Shown: one piece after another, positions 31,157-41,767 of the stretch
Numbering within the stretch: position 1 is the stretch's first letter
How the letters are laid out: every line of letters begins with the position of its first letter
From: Phytophthora quininea
Lineage: Eukaryota > Oomycota > Peronosporomycetes > Peronosporales > Peronosporaceae
Length of the DNA: 64,000 nucleotides
NCBI GenBank assembly: GCA_011947345.1
Contig: JAAVTG010000665.1
Coordinates: 62,001-126,000, forward strand
Direction of reading: 5' to 3'
Made by a program: the position numbers and the translations under genes
Notes under the pieces: generated by a model
The model's database searches: none
Seen by the model: the letters and a program-made list of their open reading frames with translations, nothing else
Told to the model about the DNA's origin: nothing

Positions 31157-33085
31157 ATGGGTGCTGCAATGATCAAGGTCAAGCCGAAGGAAAATCAACA
31201 GCAGCAGCCTGAGCCCCGTGCTGGCAATCCCAATGTGCTATCCCGACTTTTTCAGTCAGCTCAACGGTATTACGATCACAGTCAAGTTGGCCATCGCAGC
31301 GAGTACTCGGTTGAACGACTGCTGGCCTTCAGGCAATACCGTCAACGCACGTCGTTTGCTCGAGCTGTGGCTGTGTGTTTCTTCACGCCACTGCCTGCTC
31401 TGCTGGCGACGTTTGTGACCGACTGTATCCCGTTGCGCCCTCCGTCCGAAGGATGGCGAGCGAATTTCGCGCTTTGGATTAGACTGTTTCTAGCTGCGTT
31501 TGCTGTGTCGATGGGACTCATCTCTCAAGTCCGAGAAGTGATTATTGCGCAGACCATTTCGATGAAAGGAGCAGTCGTCGTTGCACTGTCGACGTCGCTG
31601 AGTTACGTGTCGCTGGCCATTTTCGTGGCCGCGAGTTGGCGCTTCCCAATGCCGTTCGGCTTCGTCATTTCCGTCGTCCCCGTCGTCCTGTTCTTCACCC
31701 TTTTCACGATATTAGTCATCGGTCCTCGAGTTCTGGCAGCGTCGCCTGTTCTTCAGAAACAAATTAAGTCGCAAATGGTGATCGTTGCCACTCAAGGTCT
31801 CGTGGGGATGATTTATCCTCTCTTTAGCGCAGTCTTCAACCGCTTGTCTGGTCACCAGCAAACCGCGTTTGTGCTGCTCATGCCCGTCATGAAATTCGTC
31901 ACCAAGCAGATCATCGCAAACGCTGCCGACGGACTGCAAGAATACGTCGGACCCATCGTCGTCTTTTCTGTCGACGTCTTCAACGTCTTCTACGTCTCCA
32001 TCTGCATGCAGACCGCGACGTCGACAGCGACGACAGTGGTGATCATTGCGACCGACAGTTTTCACGTGGTCCTCGCTCTGCGGGCCATTTTCCAACGAGC
32101 TCGAATTGTTCCTACCGAGGAAATTTCAGCTAAGCCACAAGTCGACTACTTGCAAGACCTGCCGGCGATGGTGCAGAGCATCTTCCCAGAAGCTCTGACG
32201 GCGAAACAGCGGGGCCGAAACATTCGGATCTTCGCTCCATTCCCGCTAGAACTCTCACGAGGAAGCATCTTCTTCATGAATGGGATTTCACAGTGCCGAA
32301 GGGAGTCGCATGTGTATTCTTCGTCTCGAGTCCAGTCGATGTCGAGCTTTTCCAAAGTGGAGCGCGTTTCAACCGCCCAAGTGATGAGCCAACTCAAAGG
32401 AATCAACGAGCTGAGCACGACACAGCAAATCGAAGTGACCGGGACAAAGCAAAGTGCCGTAATACCTGCAAAATCCACGTTCGACTTGGACTCAAAAGCT
32501 TCGGACAGAGTCATCTCTCGGAAGGCGTCGTCTTCTCGCAATATACTCGCAGTGGCCAACTCCCAGAGGAAATTATCCTCAAATGCAGCGCTTCAATCGG
32601 CAAAAACTCGCGTGGCTACCGAAGAAGCAGTTTATGACGCTCTTCAGGCGCTTTTCCACTCGGAATATTTGCTGCTGAATGAGTACATCGAGTTCATTCT
32701 GCCGATGTTCTACGCCGTCTATACGGCGCTGCTCTACCACCTCCCAGTGGCGAAATACTACCCGCACACAGCCACATTATCGCCTCACAAATTGGCTATG
32801 AACGTCGCTAGCATTCTAGCCTTTTCCGCCGTCGAGTTTACAGGATTCGTGGGCTTGTTAGTTCTTCTCGATCGGAAATTGGGCTTTTCGTCGCTTTACC
32901 AATTGGCTTTCGTGCTGGAGACGCAGATTCACACGCTGCAAGGCCACTTGTTCGTCTGGACCATCTACATTCTGCACCTGACGTTGGTGCACTACGGTAC
33001 GCTGAGTTTGTCACTGTTACTACCGAAGCAACCTAACGCAATGTACGCAGGAGTCGATTTCAACATTCCACTTCATGAGATCTAG
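31157..33085 (+). CDS. Multi-pass membrane protein H, intact, two exons
   Basis: The best-preserved member, and a reference for the family. ATG 31157; YSVERLLAF lies at residues 50-58, with eight hydrophobic segments to about residue 310. Linker landmarks are IRIFAPFPLELS and a Ser-rich stretch; ALFHSEYLLLNEYIEFILP is near residue 495, followed by three hydrophobic segments. The terminal phase-1 intron is 32997-33050 (54 nt, a multiple of three, so the frame stays open even if retained). When spliced, the protein is about 624 residues and ends HYGVDFNIPLHEI. Function unknown; the shape suggests a transporter, channel or receptor-like membrane protein, but no named family motif was recognised. 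Confidence 0.85.
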   Translation: MGAAMIKVKPKENQQQQPEPRAGNPNVLSRLFQSAQRYYDHSQVGHRSEYSVERLLAFRQYRQRTSFARAVAVCFFTPLPALLATFVTDCIPLRPPSEGWRANFALWIRLFLAAFAVSMGLISQVREVIIAQTISMKGAVVVALSTSLSYVSLAIFVAASWRFPMPFGFVISVVPVVLFFTLFTILVIGPRVLAASPVLQKQIKSQMVIVATQGLVGMIYPLFSAVFNRLSGHQQTAFVLLMPVMKFVTKQIIANAADGLQEYVGPIVVFSVDVFNVFYVSICMQTATSTATTVVIIATDSFHVVLALRAIFQRARIVPTEEISAKPQVDYLQDLPAMVQSIFPEALTAKQRGRNIRIFAPFPLELSRGSIFFMNGISQCRRESHVYSSSRVQSMSSFSKVERVSTAQVMSQLKGINELSTTQQIEVTGTKQSAVIPAKSTFDLDSKASDRVISRKASSSRNILAVANSQRKLSSNAALQSAKTRVATEEAVYDALQALFHSEYLLLNEYIEFILPMFYAVYTALLYHLPVAKYYPHTATLSPHKLAMNVASILAFSAVEFTGFVGLLVLLDRKLGFSSLYQLAFVLETQIHTLQGHLFVWTIYILHLTLVHYGTLSLSLLLPKQPNAMYAGVDFNIPLHEI

Positions 33086-33201
33086 CATCGGTTGACAAGC
33101 AAACATGCAACAAGTTTGTTTATATTTGAGGTGTTTCTTCTGGGCAAACCCAACCACTATCTTTGTCGGTGTCTCCGTCCACTTCGTTGAGACGCTTCTT
33201 C

Positions 33202-35007
33202 ATGGCGAATCGAGTTCATGTCACCTCGGCAACAACTCCGCAGAAGAAAGAGCAGGAGCGTTCCATTTTACTGGGCCTCGGCCACAAGCTTACTTCTTCC
33301 TGGGAGCACAGTCAGATTGGCCATCGCAGCGAGTACTCCGTGGAGCGACTGCTTGCCTTCCGAGATTACTACCAGCGAGCGTCCTTTTCCAGAGTGTTTG
33401 CGGTCTGTTTAATTGTCCCCGTACCAGCTTTGGTCGTTGCCTTGTTGGTCGACTGCATCCCGTTGCGAAACCCTGCGGAAGGATGGAAAGCGAATTACGC
33501 GGCTTGGATCCGCTTGGTGGTCGACACGTTCTTCGTTTCGATGGGCCTCATCTTCCAAGTGAGAGAAGTCACCGTCGCAAAGACAATTTCGACGCTGGCG
33601 AGTGTCAAAATCGCGTTTGGAACGTCTGCCACCTATTCAATGTTTACGCTAATGCTGGCGATCATTTGGCGCTTCCCGATCCCGATGGGTTATGTGTTGC
33701 TAGTCGGTATGTATGTGGCGCTCTTCTGGATCTGGACGTTGCTTATCATCGGCAAGAAGAAACTCGCCGAGTCCAAAGTGCTGCGTCAACAAATCCAGTC
33801 GCAAATACTCATTGTGGCCACGCAGGGATTGTAGCCGTGGCATATCCAGCTTTCAGCGCTGTCTTCATTCACCTCTCAGGCATCTCGCAGACGGCTTTCG
33901 TGTTGGTTATGCCCATGATCAAATTCGTCACGAAAAGAATCATCGCCACTGCAGCTAAGAGTATCCACGAACTGGTCGGTCCGATTGTCGTGTTCTCGGT
34001 CGATGTTTTCAATGTCTTCTATGTGTCCATTTGCATGCAAACGGCAACATCGACGGCGACGACGTTGGTCATCATTGCAGCTGATAGTTTTCATGTTATT
34101 CTCGCGATTCGAGCCATCTACCAAGGCCGCAAGGCGGACCCAGACTCCCTCCTCCACCCAGAACATTATCTGAACAAAATACCTGACATGTTGCGTCGCG
34201 CTCTCCCAGACTCGAGTGCGCTTCACTATAATCGACACCACCGAATTCGAATGCACGCTCCGTTCCCGCTGCCTCTCTCCGACGAAAGTGTTGCGCTTTT
34301 AAACGAGTTGAAGTCGACGATTGGAATCAAGTCACGCACAGCAGTTTTCTCACAGTTGAAAGCGACACAAACTGAGGAGAGAAAACGAGTCTCCAACAAG
34401 TTGAAACCAATGAGTTCGCAGACTGGGTGAGGGAGACCCAGCAGGAAGCTGTCGACGCCAATCGAATTGTTACAGACGAGGGGAGCTTTTCACACGCAGG
34501 AAAAATCCCAACAGTACATCGATTGCTAACGACGTCAACGGGGAGGTCGTTGATCTTCTGCAGACGCTTTTCCACTCCGAGTACGTCTTGATGGCCGAGT
34601 ACATTGAATTTATGCTTCCGATGCTCTACGGGCTGTACCTTGCATCGCTTTACCAGCTGCCGATTGCTGCGTACTATCCGCATACAGCGTCACTAACCCC
34701 ACACAAATTTGCATCGACGCTCGTGAACATCACGATCTTCGCTATGATCGAGTTCGTCTCGTTCCTGGTGCTATTGGCTTTGCTGCGACGAAAGTTTGGG
34801 TTTTCACCATTGTACCAGTTGGCGTTCGTGCTGGAGACGCAAGTGCGTACGTTGCAAGGCCATCTCTTCGTCTGGACACCGTTCATCCTGCACCTGACAC
34901 TGGCGCATTTTGGTACGAAAAATCCCGTTGTTGATGTTTTTCAAAACTTACTTACAGTTGATGTTTGATGTATCAAAGGAGTCGATTTCAATGTACATTT
35001 CGACTGA
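33202..35007 (+). CDS. Multi-pass membrane protein I, frameshifted, 3' end in inverted repeat
   Basis: ATG 33202, followed by SQIGHRSEYSVERLLAFRDY and five hydrophobic segments up to VATQGL. One base is missing near 33833, after which IVAVAYPAFSAVF continues the protein through MHAPFPLPLS. At about 34428 the frame is lost again in the linker; two single-base losses are needed to reach NGEVVDLLQTLFHSEY. The last 453 bp of the gene lie in the right arm of the inverted duplication. The terminal intron 34913-34978 (66 nt) joins HFG to VDFNVHFD. It starts 117 bp after gene H ends, on the same strand. Confidence 0.7.
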
Positions 35008-36052
35008 GGCGATCAGCAAAATCAATTCACTTCAAAACAATCAGCAAGACCACCAAGAACAAGATGTTGACGACTGAATCGACAAGTTCGATGCGTGATG
35101 ATGAAAAGACGGCTTCGCTCGAGGATGTTTTGAAGGCCAACGGAGAAGATTATCTGTTGTCCAAGATCCTGACACTTGCTGTCAATGTGGAAGACAATCC
35201 GTTGCTGCTGGTCGGATGGCAGGACGTGGAGCTCTTTGTCGAGGCCATTCGGACGGGTCAAGATCGAGCTCTAGCTGATGGAGGGGCGCCACTACTTCCT
35301 GGTGCGCTGGGAATTGAGCTGGAGTTGATGTCCAGACCTTCAAAATGGCCGTTCTGGACTACGCACGAGCCGAAGGAGCTCCGGATCGCCTTGGTACGTC
35401 GTGTCTCCCGTGCTCGCAAGAGCATTATGGTCGAACAGCGATAATGCTGGACAGGCTGGACGCGGACCCATGGATTGAACGTGTCAAAACCTTCGCAGTG
35501 GCTGGAGCGCTGCCGATCGCGTTTGTCTACGTGCCACTTCCACGCTCGAACATTCTCGTCGTTGCCACTGCACCAAGTCCGAACAGCTTGCGGGGACAGT
35601 TTTGTCCTCCTGGTAGTGCTTCAGTTTAGTGAAGTACGGCAGCCCAACCGCAATTGATTCATTTTCTGCGCTCTCATTAGCACTACCGCCCAATCCTCTG
35701 GTCATAATTCATCGACAACGTTTTCCAAGTTGATTTCCATCTTGACATTCAAAAGAACAGCAAGGCGATGGCGTCTACGGCTTTGCTGGAGGATGTACTG
35801 AAGAGCAACGGAGATGAACACTGCTACAACCAGATCATGGAGGAAGAAGGTGGAGCGCTTCGTCGACGTCATTCGGATGGCTCAAGAGCAAGCTCTGGCT
35901 GCAGGACTCGTGCTGCCACCTGGTCCGCTTGAAACTGATTTTAACACGGACGTGCAGACCATCAGAAGGGCAGTGCTCTATCCACGTGTCAAAGGAATTA
36001 GTTCTCGTTTTGAGATCTCGTGTCTGCCGACCTCGCAATGCCAACTTGGCCA
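34555..36052 (+). repeat. Right arm of 1498-bp inverted duplication (likely source copy)
   Basis: Matches the reverse complement of 7073-8570. Here the block is continuous with an otherwise near-complete membrane gene (I) upstream, so this is probably the donor. It ends at 36052, where the left arm continues into different sequence. Confidence 0.85.
35064..35629 (+). CDS. Small protein of the EDVLKxNG family, right-arm first gene, one frameshift
   Basis: ATG 35064, 57 bp after the stop of membrane gene I. The sequence parallels the left-arm sister at 8061. It lacks one G near 35318 (GAATTGAG for GAATTGGAG), which shifts the frame, but it has CGA rather than the stop of the left arm, so its C-terminal half (from MAVLDYARAEG at 35345 to 35629) is open. 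Expected intact length is 188 residues. No known domain; the C-terminal block FVYVPLPRSNILVVATAP is its most hydrophobic part. Confidence 0.55.
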
Positions 36053-36239
36053 AGTGCCGTGTTCAACTCACATATTGAAGAAAGAACACAGGCCCAGCAA
36101 CAAATTGAAAACAGCACGCCACGAGGGCGACAGAGCAGAAAGTTGTCGATGCCTCGAGTCGTCAAGTAGCCACGAAAACTTTTCACCAGCAGGAAATATC
36201 CACTCGACAACAACAGTGCATCGGATGCCAACGACGTGA
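35768..36239 (+). pseudogene. Small protein of the EDVLKxNG family, right-arm second gene, frameshifted and fused
   Basis: ATG 35768 begins STALLEDVLKSNGDEH; an extra base near 35840 (ATGGAGG for ATGGGG) moves the rest (KKVERFVDVIRMAQEQAL onward) into another frame. After the inverted-repeat edge at 36052 the open frame runs into an unrelated membrane-gene relic, so the last ~60 codons are not family sequence. Confidence 0.55.
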
Positions 36240-36330
36240 AGAAGGAGGTTGTTGATCTTCAGCAGACGCTCCATTTGCGGCGAATATCACACGTCTTGAA
36301 GGCCGAGTGCATTAACAGGAGTCGGATACA
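36053..36330 (+). pseudogene. Relic J: linker region of a membrane gene
   Basis: The stretch around 36140-36310 resembles the linker of gene I (34400-34620), including a version of AACGACGTCAACGGGGAGG and CTTCAGCAGACGCTCC. It then degenerates (KAECINRSRI in place of MAEYIEF). This is the remnant of one more family member that once followed the small genes in tandem. Confidence 0.5.
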
Positions 36331-36919
36331 TCGTTCGGCGTACACGTGTCCGATTGCTAGCAGCCTTGCCCCACCACAATCCGCTTTCCGATCTCACCCA
36401 AGCCTTTTAGAGGTCGTGCGCCTTGGACGACTGGACTTCTTTCGAGTCTGTCCCTTGACAGCCGAGGTCGGAGGCGAAATGAGCTCATTGACTACGTGGT
36501 GTCAAATGGTGCCTCTTCTATGCGGTTGCTGACGTACTTGGCCCGCGAATCTTCAGAAACCCAAGGCGCAGTCTCCGATACTTTGGCTGGCTGTCGGCGA
36601 GCGAGCTCGACGCCGGGTATGGATGGCAAACCCCGACGAGGTCGTCGGAATACTTGTACGTCTTGTGTCGCAGCCGGTCGGGAGTTGATTGTCGCGGTAT
36701 CCGGTACCGCCCTCGATCACAACAGGCCAACAACAGCAAAAAATAAGCGGCGCCAATGCAAGGACAGCCCCTCATCTCAACTCCACAACACACATTGCCC
36801 TATAAAATCACAGACGATTTCAAAAAACTTTTGCTGCTTGGAGGAATAAAAAAGGTTTCTTTTCCATACAAACACCAAGTCTATTTTGGCACCGCGATCC
36901 GATCTGACGTGGCCTTTGG
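36331..36919. other. Intergenic region upstream of the pyrophosphatase gene
   Basis: No coding similarity was recognised. The region is the likely upstream control region of the pyrophosphatase gene; a CTATAAAA-like stretch occurs near 36800, but its role is unknown. Confidence 0.35.
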
Positions 36920-36935
36920 GCTCATTCTTCGATTT
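36920..36935 (+). promoter_or_regulatory. Oomycete core-promoter initiator for the pyrophosphatase gene
   Basis: GCTCATTCTTCGATTT matches the published oomycete initiator consensus GCTCATTYYNCAWTTT at 15 of 16 positions and lies 63 bp before the ATG, the usual distance for transcription start in these genomes. Confidence 0.75.
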
Positions 36936-36982
36936 GCGCGCTCGTCCGTCCAGTCAAGTCAAGAGCCCCCCTGCCCTCCGCC

Positions 36983-38651
36983 ATGGCGTCCACGATCGCG
37001 TCGTTCGCCAACTTCCTCAAGCAGTCCAAGGCTTCGGCTGTGGACAAGCGCGAGGTGCTGATCGCCGGCGTGCTGTACAAGAAGCCGGAGCTCTCTTCCC
37101 TGCTCTGGAAGAAGCGCTACTGCGTCATCTACAAGGACGACCTGCAGATCGTCTACTTCCTGTCGCTCGAGGACTTTGAGAAGCGCGCGATCCGCGGCAA
37201 GATCCCCTTCAGCTCCGTCCACGCCTGGGACGGCAAGCCCAACGGCTTCCAGTTCTACACGCCCAGCAACAAATGCTTCCGCGTGTACACGGAGACGGCC
37301 GAGGACCAGGCCAAGTGGCTCGAGGTCATGCAGACGATGCTCGACAACGCGCCCGACCGCGAGGACGGCAAGAAGGTCGAGTACACGCGGCCCGTGGCCT
37401 CGTCCCCCAGCTCCTCCCCCAAAGCGGCTTCCGCAGCAAGCGCAGCGACTCGTGGCGGAGGAGGATCCGGATGCCATGGCCATGGCCGTGGAGCTCGAGG
37501 ACTTGCGCTCCGAGGTCGCGACCCTCAAGGCCGAGCTCGCGGCCTTTGAGCAGACGGAGAAGAAGTACGGCACGGAGATCTCTGCGCTCCGTACGCGTCG
37601 CGGCAGTGTACTGGACGACGGTACGGAGCTCAACATTGAGCCCCGCGAGATGGAGCGCATGCGCGCCATCTTCAACCTCTTTGACGTGCAGGGCAACGGC
37701 TTCATCAGTGAGGACGACCTCATGGACCTGCACGCCAAGCTGGGAGAGCCCATCTCCCACGAGGACGCCAAGGAGGCCGTCGCCTTCATGCACAGCAAGT
37801 CCACCACGGGCCAGATCGACTTCAACTCGTTCATGAAGTGGTGGAACGACGACCACGCTGCTGACAACCAGACGGAGGCCATGCGTCGCTACCAGGCCAA
37901 GTTCAAATTCCTTAAGGCTCGTATCGCCAACCCGGAAGTCGGCAACATTGAGACGGAGGCCACTGGCGCCTTCCCGAGCTTCGAGTTCCGTGTTAACTTC
38001 TACCACACGGGCCCGAACGGCGAACGCCAGCAGATCTCCCCGTGGCACGACATTCCGCTGTACAACCCAGACGGATCCGTTAACTTTATCTGCGAGATCC
38101 CCAAGTGGACTCGTAAGAAAATGGAGATCGCCACGGGTGAGCCCTTCAACCCTATCAAACAGGACACTAAGAACGGTAAACTGCGTGAGTACGGCTGGGG
38201 CGAGATGATGTTCAACTACGGCGCCATGCCGCAGACGTGGGAGGACCCCAACCACGTGACGGAGGGCACGGGCTGCATCGGAGACAACGACCCGATCGAT
38301 GTGGTGGAGATCGGCACCAAGCAGTGGCGCACGGGCTCTGTGGTGCAGGTCAAGATCCTGGGCGTGCTCGCTCTGATCGACGACAACGAGACGGACTGGA
38401 AGGTCATTTGCATCAACGTGGAGGACCACTACGCCCCCATGATCAACGACGTGGCAGATATCGAGGCGCACATGCCTGGCTGCATCACGGCCATCCATGA
38501 CTGGCTGCGCGACTACAAGCTGCCGCAGGTCAACAAGTACGGCTACGACGACAAGTGCATGGGCCGCGAGTTCGCGGAGGACGTGGTGGCAGAGACCCAC
38601 GAGTTCTGGAAGCTGCTGATCGAGCAGCGCGGCGGCCAGGCCACCGTCTAA
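36983..38651 (+). CDS. PH domain / EF-hand / soluble inorganic pyrophosphatase fusion, one frameshift
   Basis: Hydrolyses pyrophosphate to two phosphates, pulling biosynthetic reactions forward. ATG 36983 has a good context (CCGCCATGG). Residues ~24-118 form a PH domain (LLWKKRYCVIYKDD, the C-terminal Trp helix AKWLEVMQTML). A Ser/Ala linker and short coiled coil (LEDLRSEVATLKAELAAF) follow. Next come EF-hands with a loop DVQGNGFISEDD and a second degenerate one, and finally the eukaryotic-type pyrophosphatase with SPWHDIPLYN, EIPKWTRKKMEI, NYGAMPQTWEDP and the metal-binding signature DNDPIDVVE. The PH frame and the rest differ by one base within 37380-37470, a C-rich linker; all domains are otherwise perfect, so the break is probably a sequence error. 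The PH domain suggests membrane recruitment and the EF-hands Ca2+ control. Trypanosomatid acidocalcisomal pyrophosphatases have a comparable N-terminal EF-hand extension. Confidence 0.9.
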
Positions 38652-39079
38652 GCGGCCCCAGAGCTCTTCTCTGGGAGAAACAGTAGACGCAGGCAACCAG
38701 GGTGCTGGGTACGTGTAAGAAATGACAAAAGTCCATTTTCCACTTGTGGTGGTGGGTATCTCATGGTGGTGATCAAGATTTGCTGTGGTGGTGATTGACA
38801 GATGTGGTGGCGACCTCAATTGCGTATCCGTCACCAAGAAAAGCTGCCCCAAACCTGCTGGTCACGGCTGAAAATATCGAGACGGCTCGAAAATGGAGAC
38901 GATGGGGCTGAAGTCAAGGCGCTGTGAATAGCCATTCCGCTGGGGCAGCTGAAAAAGACGTCAAGATTTCCAAGATTGACGACCTCGTCCTCTCTCTCTC
39001 TCATTATGGCTGTCGGCTCTCCATCATTCTCAAACCTGCCAACCGCGACGACGAGGAGCGGACCACAACCGTTGGCGCC
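38652..39079. other. Intergenic region, pyrophosphatase to lipid kinase
   Basis: No independent gene. An open frame in phase with the kinase reaches back to 38924 without an ATG, and a (CT)n tract lies near 38993-39001. Probably 3' and 5' untranslated sequence. Confidence 0.4.
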
Positions 39080-40976
39080 ATGGCAATGGAAGACGTCGCT
39101 CCGGTTGGCCAGATGGAATCACTGCCGGCTCCGCTAGCACTCAAAGTGTCGCCGCCGTCGTCACCCTCCAAATCCCCTTCCTGCCACGCAGGTCGACCAC
39201 CGACAATGACGTTCATTGAGCACGACGACTCGCCCATGACGGTGCGGACGTCGTCCACCACCACCGCCACCACCACCTCGGCATCGATCGACATGAGCCA
39301 GGTGAGCTCCACTGCAACGTCAGAGACCCAACCTTCATCACCGTCGTCCAGAGAGAGGGCCAGAAACCTCAAGCTGCTGGAGAAGCGCATGCGACTCGGC
39401 AAGAACAAACCGGGCCACACTCGCTACCAAAACGTCGAGCGCAGCTTCAAAGCTCCTGAGGGCAACGTGATCAACCTCCAACATGAGCAGTACGCACTCA
39501 CGTACGGGATGATGTGCGGCATTCGCGACTCTGCTGGCCTGCAGAAACCTTTCAAGCAACGTCTGACCATGGACGACTTCATGGTGGTGGACAAGAAGAT
39601 CTTTCCTGCCAATGCACAGCTGCAGCACCCGTTCAAGTTCAAAGACTACTCGCCCGATGTGTTCCGACAGGTGCGCAACCGCTTCGGCATCGACAATGGC
39701 GACTACATGCTGACGCTAAGCGGCGACTTCAACTTCATCGAGTTCATGTCGAACTCCAAGTCGGGCCAGTTCTTCTTCTACTCGCACGACGGCAAGTACA
39801 TGATCAAGACGCAGACCAAGGAAGAGTCCAAGTTCCTGCGTCGCATCTTGCCGCACTACTACAAGTTCGTCATGGAGAACCCTAACACGTTGATCACGCG
39901 CTTCTACGGCATGCACCGCGTCAAGATGCACCACCTGCGAAGAAAGATGCACTTTGTCATCATGGCCAGCGTCTTCAGCACTCCGCTGGAGATCCACGCT
40001 CGGTTCGACCTGAAAGGCTCTCGGATCGGACGCCACGCATCCCCCAAAGAACACGCTCGCGGCGGTCAAGGCGTGCTGAAGGACAATGACCTTCTGGACA
40101 AGGGATTCCACTTGCAAATGGGGTGGCGAGACGCGCCATGTTCCTGGTGCAGCTCCGCAAAGACGTCGAGTTCCTCAAGCAAATGAAGATCATGGACTAC
40201 AGTCTGCTGATTGGCGTCCACGACTCGGGCTATGACTTGCACAACGAGCTGTACACCGGTGCACCGGCGTCACCAGCACCCGAGACTCCTGCTCCTGTTG
40301 GTATTTCAAAGTCATTGCCGGCGTCGCCGACTCCGCCCGACAGCTTCCGTGGTGATGGCGAATCGAGAACAACCCGATCAGCGTCGCTCACAGAGCAAGA
40401 ACTCAGCGAAATGCTCGTTCAAACCCACGCGAGACTGGCACTCTCTCCGCCCTGCACCCCAACCTGCAACGACGCTATTGCCGAGCTAGACCTCGACTCG
40501 GACTCGGACGACGACTCGACCAGCAGCGAGTGCGGATTCGGCTTGAACTTCTTTGGAGACCGCAACTCGGGCTCGTTGCCGTCGACGCCTGGCTCTCGAG
40601 GCTCCAACATGGTCCCGCTGTCTCCGCGGCTGCTGGACACGGCAGGCCAAACCGAGTATTCGGAGTCGGTCTTTAGCAAGGACGACGGCGGTATCTACGG
40701 ACGGGACCGCTACGGCCGCAAGAACGGCCTCGTCTATTTCATGGGCGTCATCGACATCCTGCAGCAGTACAACACGCGCAAGATCGCCGAGACGTTTTTC
40801 AAGGGCTCCGCCACAACCGCAAGCAGATCTCGGCCGTGAACCCAGAGTTCTATGGGGACCGGTTCATCGAGTTCATGGAGAAGCACGTGGTGCAGGACGA
40901 CACACTGCCGTCGCCACGCCCGTCTCCGTCGTCTGCAGCCACGATGGACACGATGCCACGGGAAGAAGCGTGTTGA
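39080..40976 (+). CDS. Phosphatidylinositol phosphate kinase (PIPK), two frameshifts
   Basis: Phosphorylates phosphatidylinositol phosphate to PIP2 at membranes. ATG 39080 is the first in frame. A Ser/Thr-rich N-terminus of ~100 residues precedes the kinase core: ALTYGMMCGIRDSAG, FFFYSHDGKYMIKT (ATP-binding Lys), LITRFYGMHRVK, RFDLKGSRIGR, KIMDYSLLIGVHD, a Ser-rich insert of ~150 residues, then MGVIDILQQYNTRKIAE and NPEFYGDRFIEFM at the end. Two single-base losses interrupt it, at the G run near 40127 and near 40812 (one T); with each, the next frame continues the family sequence exactly. No seven-helix receptor domain precedes the kinase, so it is not one of the GPCR-PIPK fusions known in Phytophthora. 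The lipid specificity (4- or 5-kinase) is not decided here. Confidence 0.88.
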
Positions 40977-41700
40977 TTTTACTAGCAAAGTTTTCCGAAG
41001 TGTAAATGTGAGGGTCCCATTATTTACGAGGCATGGCTTCTTAGCATGTCGGTAGACCATTGCCAGCACTTCCGCTCTTGATGTCCACCGATTTCCGGCG
41101 GTCGTTTAACGTCCTGCATTTCTTTACAGCGCGCGTGCAGAGCCCCAAGCAGTTCAACTGGGTCTGTCTCCGCCAGAGACAGACCCAGGCCACCACCGGG
41201 CTATGGCCGAGTCACGGCAACCTCCACTCGCTCTTTCGGCCCAAGAGAATTTTCTCCTTTCCAGTCGAGGGATCTGCAGATGCAAAAACCTTCGTATCGA
41301 TCTGGCGGTGCAAAATATTGCTCTCCTGCAGCATCCTGCGTTGGCGACTTGGTTGCTGTGCGATAACCTTCTAGCTCGGGACTCCACGACAAGGATGGTG
41401 GCGAAAGCCTACGAGACGAAGCGCTCATGACCCCAACAGTGCTTGCCAAGCACTGCTTGGGCTGCTTGGTGTCTCGCGGAGACTAAAAGTCGTGTCGTCG
41501 AACGAGGGAACACGGCAAGTCGCGCAGGCATCCTCAACCTTGTCACATGCCCAACTGCTCTCGCCACGCCGCCCACGTCAACCCCCAAACGCCGGCCGTT
41601 AAACGGCTGGTCTTCCAACGCCCAGGAAAGCCTCCATGTGTGCGGAGCTGCCGTGTCAGTAGTAGCCTCCGACGTTGCGATCGCAATGCAGAGCGTCCGT
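40977..41700. other. Intergenic region with perfect hairpins
   Basis: No gene was recognised. It contains a 13-bp perfect stem with a 5-base loop at 41158-41188 and a 9-bp palindrome (CAGTGCTTG, one base, CAAGCACTG) at 41438-41456. Confidence 0.4.
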
Positions 41701-41716
41701 CCTCATTCTCGCTTTT
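41701..41716 (+). promoter_or_regulatory. Possible initiator for the mitochondrial carrier gene
   Basis: CCTCATTCTCGCTTTT matches 13 of 16 positions of the oomycete initiator consensus, 52 bp before the ATG. Weaker than the one at 36920. Confidence 0.4.
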
Positions 41717-41767
41717 GCGGCCGTCGACGTTCCCCTCCATCCTCCAGTCCATTTCAAGTCCTCGGTC

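Noticed and set aside
37326..38852. Long minus-strand open frame (508 codons) opposite the pyrophosphatase
   Set aside because: It mirrors the codon bias of the plus-strand gene; no domain is visible and the sense strand has clear pyrophosphatase motifs.
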